From the NCBI RefSeq assembly GCF_900101885.1, contig NZ_FNAN01000001.1, positions 248,001-312,000 on the forward strand: DNA of 64,000 bases. Direction: 5' to 3'. The stretch comes from Dyadobacter soli (GTDB lineage Bacteria; Bacteroidota; Bacteroidia; Cytophagales; Spirosomataceae). A program made the translations under genes and the position numbers. Below the pieces are notes generated by a model, which made no database searches, was not told the DNA's origin, and saw only the letters and a program-made list of their open reading frames with translations. Positions 1 through 8,547 of the stretch are shown piece by piece (positions within the stretch are counted from its first letter, which is position 1; every line of letters starts with the position of its first letter).

Positions 1-191
1 TGCAGCGGCTGGAAGAGAAAGGGTACCTGTCGTCCGAAATGGGTGGGGCCACGGCGGAGCGGGGCGGTCGCCGCAAGCGGTTTTTTCGCGTGACGGCATT
101 CGGTCGCAAAGGATTACGCGAGGCCAAAGAGGCGCGGGAGGCATTATGGAACGCCATGTCGCCGCAGACACTTCAATTAATGGGTAACTGA
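1..191 (+). CDS. PadR-family transcriptional regulator, C-terminal fragment
   Basis: The window opens inside this gene; the frame beginning at base 3 stays open to the TGA at 189-191. The visible 62 residues contain EEKGYLSSE followed by a basic turn (ERGGRRKRFFRVT) and KGLREAKEA, the beta-wing and following helix of the PadR winged helix. PadR proteins are small dimeric repressors that often control an adjacent transporter. The next gene starts one base after this stop, so the two are translationally coupled and this regulator very probably controls the ABC permease. The N-terminal recognition helix lies outside the window. Confidence 0.85.
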   Translation, partial: QRLEEKGYLSSEMGGATAERGGRRKRFFRVTAFGRKGLREAKEAREALWNAMSPQTLQLMGN

Positions 192-192
192 T

Positions 193-2808
193 ATGGAGCC
201 GCACGCTAATCAACATCCGCCGCGATGGGCTACCGGCCTGCTCGCACGCTGGTCCCACCCCGACGCCCGCGAAGAATTACAGGGCGATATGCTCGAAATG
301 TACGCCTACTGGCTCGAAAGCCTCGGCAAACCGTCCGCCGACCGGAAGTATGCCCTCGCGGCGATCCGGCTCATGCGCCCATTCGCCCGTCCCAAACGGG
401 CCAACGACTATTCCCAAACCTATTCATTCAGCGCAGCCATGATTCAGAATTATTTCAAAATCGCACTCCGTAACCTGCTCAAAAGCAAAACGTTTTCTGC
501 CATTAATGTCCTCGGGCTCGCGCTCGGGATGGCTTGCAGCCTCATGATCATGCTCTGGATCCGCGACGAACTGTCGGTAGATGCGTTTCATGCGAACAAG
601 GACCAGCTCTACCGGATCTATATGCGCGAACATTTCAGCGGCAAGGTGCAGGGCGTGATCTGGACGCCGGGGCCGCTCGCCGAGGAACTGAAAAAATCGG
701 TTCCCGAGATTGAAATGAGCACGCCGTTTTCGTGGACCATTCAGCAGACGTTTTCCGTCGGCAATAAAATACATAAGGAAGCGACGAACTGGGGAAGCGC
801 GGATTTTTTCAAGATGTTCAGCTACAAATTGTTAGAGGGTACTCCCGACGGCGCATTGAGCGACAAGAGCAATATCGCGATCTCGCGGAATATGGCCGAA
901 GCATTTTTCGGTAGTCCCAAAGCAGCCATCGGCAAGGCGATCCGCTACGATAATCGTAAGGAAATGACCGTTTCGGCGGTTTTCGAGAATATCCGGGCGA
1001 ACAGTTCGCTCCAATTCGATTGCCTTATGACCTGGGACGCGTACATCGATGACAATAGCTGGGCCACGCACTGGGGCAATACCGATCCGGTAACCTTTTT
1101 CAAACTGCGCAAAGACGCCGATCCGGCCAAGGTGGAAGCCAAAATGCTCCACTTGCTCGACAAAACCAACCGCGACGGCGACAAGCCCTACAAGACGCAA
1201 CTCGCCATGCAGCCTTTCCATGAATACTATCTCAACAGCAATATCAAGGATGCCAAAATGGATGGCGGGCGCATCGAATATGTGCGGCTGTTCAGCTTCG
1301 TGGCGGTATTTATCCTATTGATTGCCTGCATTAATTTCATGAACCTGGCTACGGCGCGATCGTCGCGGCGGGCGAAGGAAGTGGGTGTGAGAAAGGTCGT
1401 TGGGGCGATGCGCTCCATGCTGGCGGGCCAGTTTATGGGTGAGGCATTTTTGATAGCCCTGCTTTCGGCCGTTCTGGCTGTGTTGCTGGTCGCATTGTTA
1501 CTTCCCGCATTCAACAGCCTCACGAGTAAACAGATCGTGTTACCATTTGCAGAGCCGGTATTCTGGGCGGTTATCGGCGGGCTGCTGGCGGCCACCGGTT
1601 TGCTGGCGGGAAGTTACCCAGCGTTTTTCCTCTCGTCCCTCAACCCGGTACGCATTCTCAAAGGCGCCCTGAAATTCGATTCGAGCTCGGTATGGGTGCG
1701 GCAAGGGCTGGTGGTGTTCCAGTTCGGGCTGTCGGTGATCCTTATCGTCGGGATGATCATCATTTACAGGCAGGTAGGATTTGTTCAAAACAAAAACCTC
1801 GGCTTCGACCGGGAGAACCTCGTCTATTTCCCTATTGAAGGTGAGCTTTTCTCCAAGTTCGACCTTTTAAAAGAACAACTCGCGCACGTTGCAGGTGTAA
1901 AGCAGGTCTCGCACATGACTGCCAACCCCGCATCCAACGGTAACGGCACCGACGGCATTACCTGGCCCGGCAGCAATCCTACCGAGCAGGTGCGGTTTAC
2001 GCCGGTGGGGGTAGGTTATGATTTTACCAAAACCATGAACCTCCAAATGGCCGACGGACGCGATTTCTCGAAGGATTTTCCAACGGATTCGAGCGGTGTG
2101 ATCGTGAATCAAACGGCTGTGAAGGTGATGGGCCTTAAAAATCCGGTGGGTAGGGAGATCAAATGGGGCCAATCGAAAGTCCGCATTGTGGGGGTTTTGA
2201 AAGATTTTCACTTCGAGTCGCTGCACAAAGCTATACGTCCGCTGATCGCCTACCTGGGCGCACGCCAGCCGCAGGGCAGTGTAGTCATCCGCATCCAGGC
2301 AGGGAAAACACCCGAAACCCTGGAAGCAATCGGGCGGATATGCAAGAAACTCAATCCTAACGTGCCATTTACCTATGCATTTACGGATCAGGAATATGCG
2401 CGCCAATACCAGAGCGAGCAGATCGTGGGTAAGCTGGCGGGCTACTTTGCATTCCTCGCGATATTCATTTCCTGCCTTGGACTATTCGGCCTGGCCGCAT
2501 TTACCGCGGAGCAGCGTACCAAAGAAATCGGCGTCCGCAAGGTGCTGGGCGCTTCGGTGGTGGGTATCGTGGGATTGCTTTCCAAAGATTTTCTCAAACT
2601 CGTGGTCATGGCCATCATACTGGCGTCGCCGGTGGCCTGGTACATTATGAAGCAATGGCTGCAAGGATTCGCCTATCAGATCGCTATCGAATGGTGGATG
2701 TTCGCGCTGGCCGGTGTAATCGCCGTGCTCATTGCGGTGTTTACGATTAGCTTTCAGTCGGTGAGGGCAGCGATGGTGAATCCGGTTAGGAGTTTGAAGA
2801 GTGAGTAG
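193..2808 (+). CDS. ABC transporter permease, MacB/FtsX type with N-terminal prefix domain
   Basis: An 871-residue inner-membrane permease. Residues 1-80 form a soluble prefix (RWSHPDAREELQGDMLEMY) seen in Bacteroidota permeases sitting next to PadR genes. A first transmembrane segment at about 104-123 follows the MIQNYFKIALRNLLKSKTFS signature of MacB periplasmic core domains. A large periplasmic domain and then FtsX segments follow, with the two characteristic cytoplasmic motifs RAKEVGVRKVVGA and RTKEIGVRKVLGA ahead of the two transmembrane bundles. The layout is TM-periplasmic-3TM-TM-periplasmic-3TM, the duplicated form of the family. Such permeases work in lipoprotein, peptide or antibiotic efflux rather than import. 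No ATPase gene is visible nearby. ATG at 193 is chosen because it directly follows the PadR stop. Confidence 0.88.
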   Translation: MEPHANQHPPRWATGLLARWSHPDAREELQGDMLEMYAYWLESLGKPSADRKYALAAIRLMRPFARPKRANDYSQTYSFSAAMIQNYFKIALRNLLKSKTFSAINVLGLALGMACSLMIMLWIRDELSVDAFHANKDQLYRIYMREHFSGKVQGVIWTPGPLAEELKKSVPEIEMSTPFSWTIQQTFSVGNKIHKEATNWGSADFFKMFSYKLLEGTPDGALSDKSNIAISRNMAEAFFGSPKAAIGKAIRYDNRKEMTVSAVFENIRANSSLQFDCLMTWDAYIDDNSWATHWGNTDPVTFFKLRKDADPAKVEAKMLHLLDKTNRDGDKPYKTQLAMQPFHEYYLNSNIKDAKMDGGRIEYVRLFSFVAVFILLIACINFMNLATARSSRRAKEVGVRKVVGAMRSMLAGQFMGEAFLIALLSAVLAVLLVALLLPAFNSLTSKQIVLPFAEPVFWAVIGGLLAATGLLAGSYPAFFLSSLNPVRILKGALKFDSSSVWVRQGLVVFQFGLSVILIVGMIIIYRQVGFVQNKNLGFDRENLVYFPIEGELFSKFDLLKEQLAHVAGVKQVSHMTANPASNGNGTDGITWPGSNPTEQVRFTPVGVGYDFTKTMNLQMADGRDFSKDFPTDSSGVIVNQTAVKVMGLKNPVGREIKWGQSKVRIVGVLKDFHFESLHKAIRPLIAYLGARQPQGSVVIRIQAGKTPETLEAIGRICKKLNPNVPFTYAFTDQEYARQYQSEQIVGKLAGYFAFLAIFISCLGLFGLAAFTAEQRTKEIGVRKVLGASVVGIVGLLSKDFLKLVVMAIILASPVAWYIMKQWLQGFAYQIAIEWWMFALAGVIAVLIAVFTISFQSVRAAMVNPVRSLKSE

Positions 2809-2810
2809 TT

Positions 2811-2944
2811 TGACGGCCGACGGCCGACCGCTGACCGCCGATCGGTTGAAAATCAATTAATGACCGCCGACGGCCGACCGCTGACCGCCGATCACTTGAA
2901 AATCATCTAGTGATCGGCGGTCGGTCGTCGGCGGTCGGCCGTCA
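2811..2944. repeat. GACCGCC-type intergenic repeat cluster
   Basis: Two direct copies of a ~33-bp GC-rich unit (2811-2843 and 2861-2893, period 50) are followed by an inverted copy (2912-2944). Copies two and three can pair: GACCGCCGATCACT and AGTGATCGGCGGTC form a perfect 14-bp stem that continues imperfectly outward. The cluster fills the gap between two convergent genes, so it could act as a two-way terminator. The same words recur at 10534-10658 and 61619-61650. Confidence 0.8.
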
Positions 2945-2946
2945 CA

Positions 2947-5900
2947 TCATTGCACCACCACCTTCCTCACCACCACAACCCCGTCCGCGGTGATCCGTAG
3001 CACGTATGTCCCTGCGGGCAATTTGCTTAGCTGCATTTCAAGTTTGCCGCCCGATTTCGCAGTTACCGACTTCAACTTGTTGCCGCGCGTATCGAGCAGA
3101 TCGGCACTGAGGTATTTCGTATAAGGCATTTCAACGCTCAGTTTTTTATCGTTTACCAATGGGTTTGGATAAATACTGATATTCTGCGCGTTGTCGGGCC
3201 GCACTGATACTACTTTGGAATACGCGAAAGAACCGTCCGTATCGATCATTTTGAGGCGATAATAGAGATTTACGGCGCTGCTGTTTGCTGCACCGGCGTC
3301 GGTGAATGCGTAGGATTGCTTTTCATTACTTTCGCCTTTTGCATTTACTTTTCCAATTGCATGGAAGCTGCGGGCATCGGTACTGCGCTGGACCTCAAAG
3401 TAATCCGAAGCCGTTTCTTCCGAAGTCTGCCAGTTCAGTTTTACATCATTTTCTTGCTTTTTAGCGTCAAATGCGATCAGCGTTACAGGCAATGCATCTT
3501 CGGATTGACCGGAAATAAAGAACCCGCTGAACCCGGTAACCGGGAATCTTACCTCCCAAAGCTGGAAAACCGGGTTGAAAACGACCGCTGTCGGTGTGAT
3601 GATCATGTGTTCGCCGTAGCTGGCCGGATCACCGTTGGCATTGCCGGCGCCGTGGTATTGCACCACTTTCAGTTTCGAAATATCGTCGCCGTCGATCACA
3701 GGCAGAACAGCATTGCCGGAGTTGCCGAAATGGGTGTTGTAATGCTGGAAATCGGCGGGCGTAAAATAGAGGGTGATGTCGCCGGTTGCATTGTCCGCTC
3801 CGGTTGAGGGCGTCAGGTCATAATGCCTGCGCACAAAGCGGCCCACGCCGTGCGAGACGATATTGGCCCTAACCCAGGCGCGTGCCGTAACCGTACCGGA
3901 TACCGGCTGCACGCCCGCCGGGGCGATGCCCGCCAGCAACGAACACGCATCGAAAATGAAATTCTGGCCCGTATGCAGGTAACGGTCAGCCTCCTGCTCG
4001 TTCGCGGCCAGCACGAGGGGGCAATCGTGCTCGTACGCACCTAAGTCCACGCGCAGGGTGCCTATGCGTGGGAGGCTGTCGAGATCGCTGCCTAAGTACG
4101 CAGGGACGAGGTCATTGAAGCCGGCATTGATCACCGGGCTGCCGTCGCCTGTGCGGTAGTCGCCCAGTGCCGATGGAGCAGTCGTGGGATCTTGCGCACT
4201 GACGAAAAGCGGGTCGGTGGCTCCGTCGAGGTTACCGTCGCTTCCGCCGCCCATACCCTGTACGAGGCTGAAACTTACCGTCTGTGTACCCGTTCCATCG
4301 TTCTCGATCCCGCTGCTGTTGCCGAATACGACCGAGTTGCGGATTTGTGTTGTGGAGCTGAACTGGCTGAAAATTGCGCTGCCGCCCGCCGCTGAATTTC
4401 CCCCGAACGTAGCGTTGACGATGACCGGCGACGCCGACTGGTTACCAATACCGCCGCCAAAAAAGGAAGCTTTGTTACCGGTAAATGCCACGCCGCTGAT
4501 CGAAGGGGATGCCGACTGGTTGAAAATTGCTCCGCCCATTTCCCCGCTGTTGCCTTTGAATACCGAATTGACAATTTTCGGTGAAGCTCCCGACGCGTTA
4601 TACACCGCGCCGCCCGAAGGCCCCTGGTTGCTTTCGAACGTACAGCCTGTTATGATGGGTGAAGCATTGTTATTGTTATAAAATGCTCCCGCGTAAACCG
4701 TCGCCTTGTTTGATTTGAACGAGTTATTTTGAAACACTGCCGACGACGAGTTGTAAACCGCTCCGCCGAACACGCTGGCCTGATTGTTTGTAAACGTATT
4801 GTCGGAGATTTTCGCAGCCGGTGCTTGGGAGGTGTGAAGTGCACCGCCGCTGGACGCCTGGTTCAGCTCGAAGGTGTTACCGAAAATCTGGGAAGCTGAC
4901 GCATAGTTGTAAACCGCACCTCCAAACGAGCCGTTGTTTGAGCTAAACGAACTGTTGGCGATCACCACCGCTCCGGAAGTGTTAAAAATGGCTGCGCCGT
5001 AAGAGCCGCTGTTGCCGGTGAAAGCATTTCGCACCATCGTAAGCTGGTTGAAAGAGCTCGCGATCGCCCCACCGCCGTCCAAGGATTGGTTATCGGTGAA
5101 AATACAATCGGAAATGCGGATTTTACCACTGTTTTCATTCCCGTAAACCTGGATACCGCCGCCATAACTGCGTGCAATGTTTTTGGAATTAACTGAAAAA
5201 TCACCGCTGCCGTTGGCATTCCCGTCGGTAATCGTAAATCCTTCGACAATGACCGAATCCGCCGCCGCATTGAGGCCGGCGATCACCATGATGTGATGCG
5301 CATTGTCGGCAGCATCATTCGCCGTGCCGATATCTCCGCTCAAAATGGTCGTGTTCGCCGGAATGTCGCGCGTGCCGCCACCCGCCGGGTAACCTCCTTC
5401 GATTTTGAGATTCCCCCGGGTAATAGCAAATGTAGCGTCACGATCGGTACCGGACTGGTTACCGCCGGGATAGTAGGTACCGGCAGCGACACGAATCGTA
5501 TTGATATCCGGGCAGGTCGCCAAAGCCGCAATCGCCTCGTCCAGCGTTTTGAACGCTTGCGACCAGTCGGAACCGTTGCCGGAGGCACTCACGCTGGCAT
5601 CCACATACAATACCGTCGCGCTGCACAGCGACTCTCCCTCATATGCCCCCATATCGATGGTGCCCCCCTGTATACGCGCATTACCGAAGAGATCCTGCGT
5701 AATGTAGGCGGGAGACTTGCTGTTATCGCCCTTGTCGATGGCCGGACTGGCCGGGGTAATGCTGTAATTGCCACGATAGTTAGGGGCGATCACGTACGGG
5801 AACGATTCGACAAATTTCGGATCGGTATTGCCGTCGATGTTGCCGTTAGCGGTGCTGCTTTCGCCCTGCACGAGACTGTGCGAGAGGTTGGCGTTCGAAG

Positions 5901-8547
5901 TTCCGTCTTTGACTATACCCGCATTGTTGTTGTAAATAATGGTATTGAACACGTTCAGGGTCGAACTGGCTGAGATATTCACCGTAGCGGTTCCTGAATT
6001 GTTACCCGCAAGCGTGTTGTTGATCAGCGTCACGGTTGCGCCGGAGGCCATTATCGCCTCGCCGCTGTTAGCGAAAATGTCGTTGCCGATCAGCACGGGA
6101 GCCGATTGCTCGACGTACAATCCCGAGCCGTTGCCGATGTTGCCAAACATCCTTATCCGGCGGATCGCTATTTTGTCGGACTGATTGTTGGCAGTCAGGT
6201 AAATACCTCCGCCATTCTGTTGGTTAATGCTCTGGCCATGGATAATCGATGGCCCGAAACCGCCCGCATAGCCATACACAATATCGAACCCATCCACTAC
6301 CACGGAATCTGCACCTGCGGCCAGCCCTGCAATAATGATGATGTGGCGGATATTGTCGTGTGGGGCCGTGGTGCCTATTGCGCCGCTGAGTGTGGTTTTG
6401 TGCAACGCGGGGTCCCTGGTTCCACCTCCGGCAGGATAGCCGCCGAGCAGTTTCAGGCCGCCACGGTAAATACCAAAGGTCGCGTCGGCGTCCGTACCGG
6501 ATTGTTCACCGCCCGGGTAGTAGGTGCCCTCGGCGACGAGGATCTGGCTTACACTCACGCATTCATCCGCCTTGGCGAGCGCTTCTCCCAAGGTTTTGAA
6601 TGCCTTCGTCCAGCTTCCGCCTTTGCCAGACTGGGCAACGCTGCCGTCCACATATAAAGTGGTGTAAAAACATGGATAAGCTTGCTCAAATGCGCCCATA
6701 TCCACATTCGTTTCCTGCAAACGAACATTACCGGCAAGGTCGGTGGTAAGGTAAGCTGGTAATGCCGCATTGTCTCCTGCATTAATGGCGAGGCTTTCGA
6801 CGGAAAGGCCGAAGTTACCCGTGATAAAGGGAGCGGTGTTGAAACCGGGATCGGAAATGAACTCGGCGGCGAGGCTGCCGTCGATATTCCCGTTTGCGGT
6901 ACCGGTTATGCCCTGTGCCATACTGTGCGCCAGGTTCACCGACGAAGTACCGTCCCAGGACATGTCTGCACTGTTTCCGCTGACGATCGAATTGGTCAGG
7001 TTAAACGAAGATCCGTTCCACAGATCGGCCGTGCCGACGCCGCATTTGTTCGAAGCGATGGTAGTATGCAATGCACGCACGGCGGAACCGTCGGCATACA
7101 ATGCACTACCGTTGCCGGACGCCAGGTTTCCGGCGATGAGGCTGTTCAGCAGGGTGGGCGATGTCTGATAAGTGGCGATGGCCGCACCGTTGCCGGCCTG
7201 GTTACCGAGGAGTTTAGCGTTGCGGAACAGGATTTTGTCGTTGCCGTTATTGGCCGTCAGGTTAATGCCGCCGCCCCGTTGCCGGTCCACATTTTGTCCG
7301 CGGTAAGTAAAGGTACCTGAGCCGTTTGCATTACCATAAATGACGGAAACACCGTCGATAACCAGCGAGTCCGCCGAAGCATTCAGCCCGGCAATGGTCA
7401 CGACGTGGTGGCTGTTATCGGAATGGTCCCCGGCTGCCCCGATATCCCCGCTGAGGATTGTCGGGTTTGCGATCCGGTTTCTCGTTCCGCCGCCGGTAGG
7501 GTAGCCGCCGATGATTTTCAGTTTGTTTTTGGGTATTACAAAAGACGCGTCACGGTCGGTGCCGCTTTGCGTGCCGGTAGGGAAGTAGGTCCCTTTGGCA
7601 ATCAGGATCTGGTCTACATTGGTGCAGGACGCGGCCGACAATGCTTCCGATAGTGTCTTGAATGCCGTGCCCCAGCTGTTACCGTTGCCGGAAGCGGCTA
7701 TGGTACTGTCGACGTACAGCGTACTAGGGCAGGTGTCGTCGTACTCGTACGCGCCCATATCCACCTGACCTCCCAGAAAGCGCGGGCCGCCGTAGAGATC
7801 GGTGTTCATCCAGGTCATGTCGGTGGTGCCAATGTTGCCCTTGTTGATCGCCTGGCCCCACGACCCGACCCTGAAATCGCCGGTGGTGATAGGCGTGTTA
7901 AAGTTAGGCGCGGGCGCATCGATGAATCCGGGATCGATGTAACCCGGAAGGTTACCCAGCCCGAAGGTGTTTTCTTCCTGAATCAGACAGTAAAGGAACG
8001 TCCGGTAGTCGCCGTTGATCAGCTCCACGCCTCCCGTATTGCCGCGGATAATGGTGTTGTAAAAAACCGATTTCGTAGCATTGGTAATGCGCACCGCCTG
8101 GCTGTGGGACGCGTCCGTCCCCCGGTTGGAGGCAATCGTGGAGTTCTTCACGTTCAAGGTCGCATTATCGGTGCTGATCGCGCTGCCGGTCTGCGAGAGG
8201 TTACCCGCAAAAAGGGAATTGTGGAATGTTACAAAAGCATCTTTGATGCGCACCGCACCGCCCGTTGTACCGGCATAATTTCCCTGAAAACGCCCTGTGA
8301 TTGTCGCCGAACCGCTCTGTGCGTACCACGCCCCGCCCATGGATGATGCGGAGTTGCGCAGGAATGAGGATAGTTTGACATACAACTCCCCGCTAAGGCT
8401 GTAAATAGCGCCGCCGAGCGTGGCCTGGTTGTCGGTAAATGCGCTGTTTTCGACAAAAACATAAGAATTATCCTCATGCAATGCCGCCCCGTTTACCGCG
8501 AAATGGTTTGAAAAAGAACAGTTTATAATGTAAATGCCCGGAGACAC
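2947..8547 (-). CDS. Beta-helix repeat protein with T9SS sorting domain, C-terminal part
   Basis: 1,866 codons from a GTG, probably the downstream part of the split gene rather than an independent gene: it has no signal peptide and starts mid-module. It holds the end of module two and then three more complete modules, each opening with a line like LYVDASVSASGNGSDW and continuing with VAAGTYYPGGNQSGTDRDAT, GGYPAGGGTRD and LSGDIG, followed by right-handed beta-helix rungs. Around residues 1190-1470 the rungs become GGAIYN/FxxN repeats like those of chlamydial polymorphic membrane proteins. Then come a ~170-residue domain, an FN3-like region (LPVTLIAFDAKKQENDVKLN) and a C-terminal type IX secretion sorting domain (SIYPNPLVNDKKLSVE to the end). 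The mature protein should be exported across the outer membrane and attached or released; an adhesin or glycan-binding role is inference. Confidence 0.85.
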   Translation of the reverse strand: MSPGIYIINCSFSNHFAVNGAALHEDNSYVFVENSAFTDNQATLGGAIYSLSGELYVKLSSFLRNSASSMGGAWYAQSGSATITGRFQGNYAGTTGGAVRIKDAFVTFHNSLFAGNLSQTGSAISTDNATLNVKNSTIASNRGTDASHSQAVRITNATKSVFYNTIIRGNTGGVELINGDYRTFLYCLIQEENTFGLGNLPGYIDPGFIDAPAPNFNTPITTGDFRVGSWGQAINKGNIGTTDMTWMNTDLYGGPRFLGGQVDMGAYEYDDTCPSTLYVDSTIAASGNGNSWGTAFKTLSEALSAASCTNVDQILIAKGTYFPTGTQSGTDRDASFVIPKNKLKIIGGYPTGGGTRNRIANPTILSGDIGAAGDHSDNSHHVVTIAGLNASADSLVIDGVSVIYGNANGSGTFTYRGQNVDRQRGGGINLTANNGNDKILFRNAKLLGNQAGNGAAIATYQTSPTLLNSLIAGNLASGNGSALYADGSAVRALHTTIASNKCGVGTADLWNGSSFNLTNSIVSGNSADMSWDGTSSVNLAHSMAQGITGTANGNIDGSLAAEFISDPGFNTAPFITGNFGLSVESLAINAGDNAALPAYLTTDLAGNVRLQETNVDMGAFEQAYPCFYTTLYVDGSVAQSGKGGSWTKAFKTLGEALAKADECVSVSQILVAEGTYYPGGEQSGTDADATFGIYRGGLKLLGGYPAGGGTRDPALHKTTLSGAIGTTAPHDNIRHIIIIAGLAAGADSVVVDGFDIVYGYAGGFGPSIIHGQSINQQNGGGIYLTANNQSDKIAIRRIRMFGNIGNGSGLYVEQSAPVLIGNDIFANSGEAIMASGATVTLINNTLAGNNSGTATVNISASSTLNVFNTIIYNNNAGIVKDGTSNANLSHSLVQGESSTANGNIDGNTDPKFVESFPYVIAPNYRGNYSITPASPAIDKGDNSKSPAYITQDLFGNARIQGGTIDMGAYEGESLCSATVLYVDASVSASGNGSDWSQAFKTLDEAIAALATCPDINTIRVAAGTYYPGGNQSGTDRDATFAITRGNLKIEGGYPAGGGTRDIPANTTILSGDIGTANDAADNAHHIMVIAGLNAAADSVIVEGFTITDGNANGSGDFSVNSKNIARSYGGGIQVYGNENSGKIRISDCIFTDNQSLDGGGAIASSFNQLTMVRNAFTGNSGSYGAAIFNTSGAVVIANSSFSSNNGSFGGAVYNYASASQIFGNTFELNQASSGGALHTSQAPAAKISDNTFTNNQASVFGGAVYNSSSAVFQNNSFKSNKATVYAGAFYNNNNASPIITGCTFESNQGPSGGAVYNASGASPKIVNSVFKGNSGEMGGAIFNQSASPSISGVAFTGNKASFFGGGIGNQSASPVIVNATFGGNSAAGGSAIFSQFSSTTQIRNSVVFGNSSGIENDGTGTQTVSFSLVQGMGGGSDGNLDGATDPLFVSAQDPTTAPSALGDYRTGDGSPVINAGFNDLVPAYLGSDLDSLPRIGTLRVDLGAYEHDCPLVLAANEQEADRYLHTGQNFIFDACSLLAGIAPAGVQPVSGTVTARAWVRANIVSHGVGRFVRRHYDLTPSTGADNATGDITLYFTPADFQHYNTHFGNSGNAVLPVIDGDDISKLKVVQYHGAGNANGDPASYGEHMIITPTAVVFNPVFQLWEVRFPVTGFSGFFISGQSEDALPVTLIAFDAKKQENDVKLNWQTSEETASDYFEVQRSTDARSFHAIGKVNAKGESNEKQSYAFTDAGAANSSAVNLYYRLKMIDTDGSFAYSKVVSVRPDNAQNISIYPNPLVNDKKLSVEMPYTKYLSADLLDTRGNKLKSVTAKSGGKLEMQLSKLPAGTYVLRITADGVVVVRKVVVQ

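Noticed and set aside
2947..8547. The downstream part of the beta-helix locus as an independent gene starting at the GTG
   Set aside because: It has no signal peptide although it ends in a T9SS sorting domain, and it begins in the middle of a module; a frameshifted continuation is the better reading.
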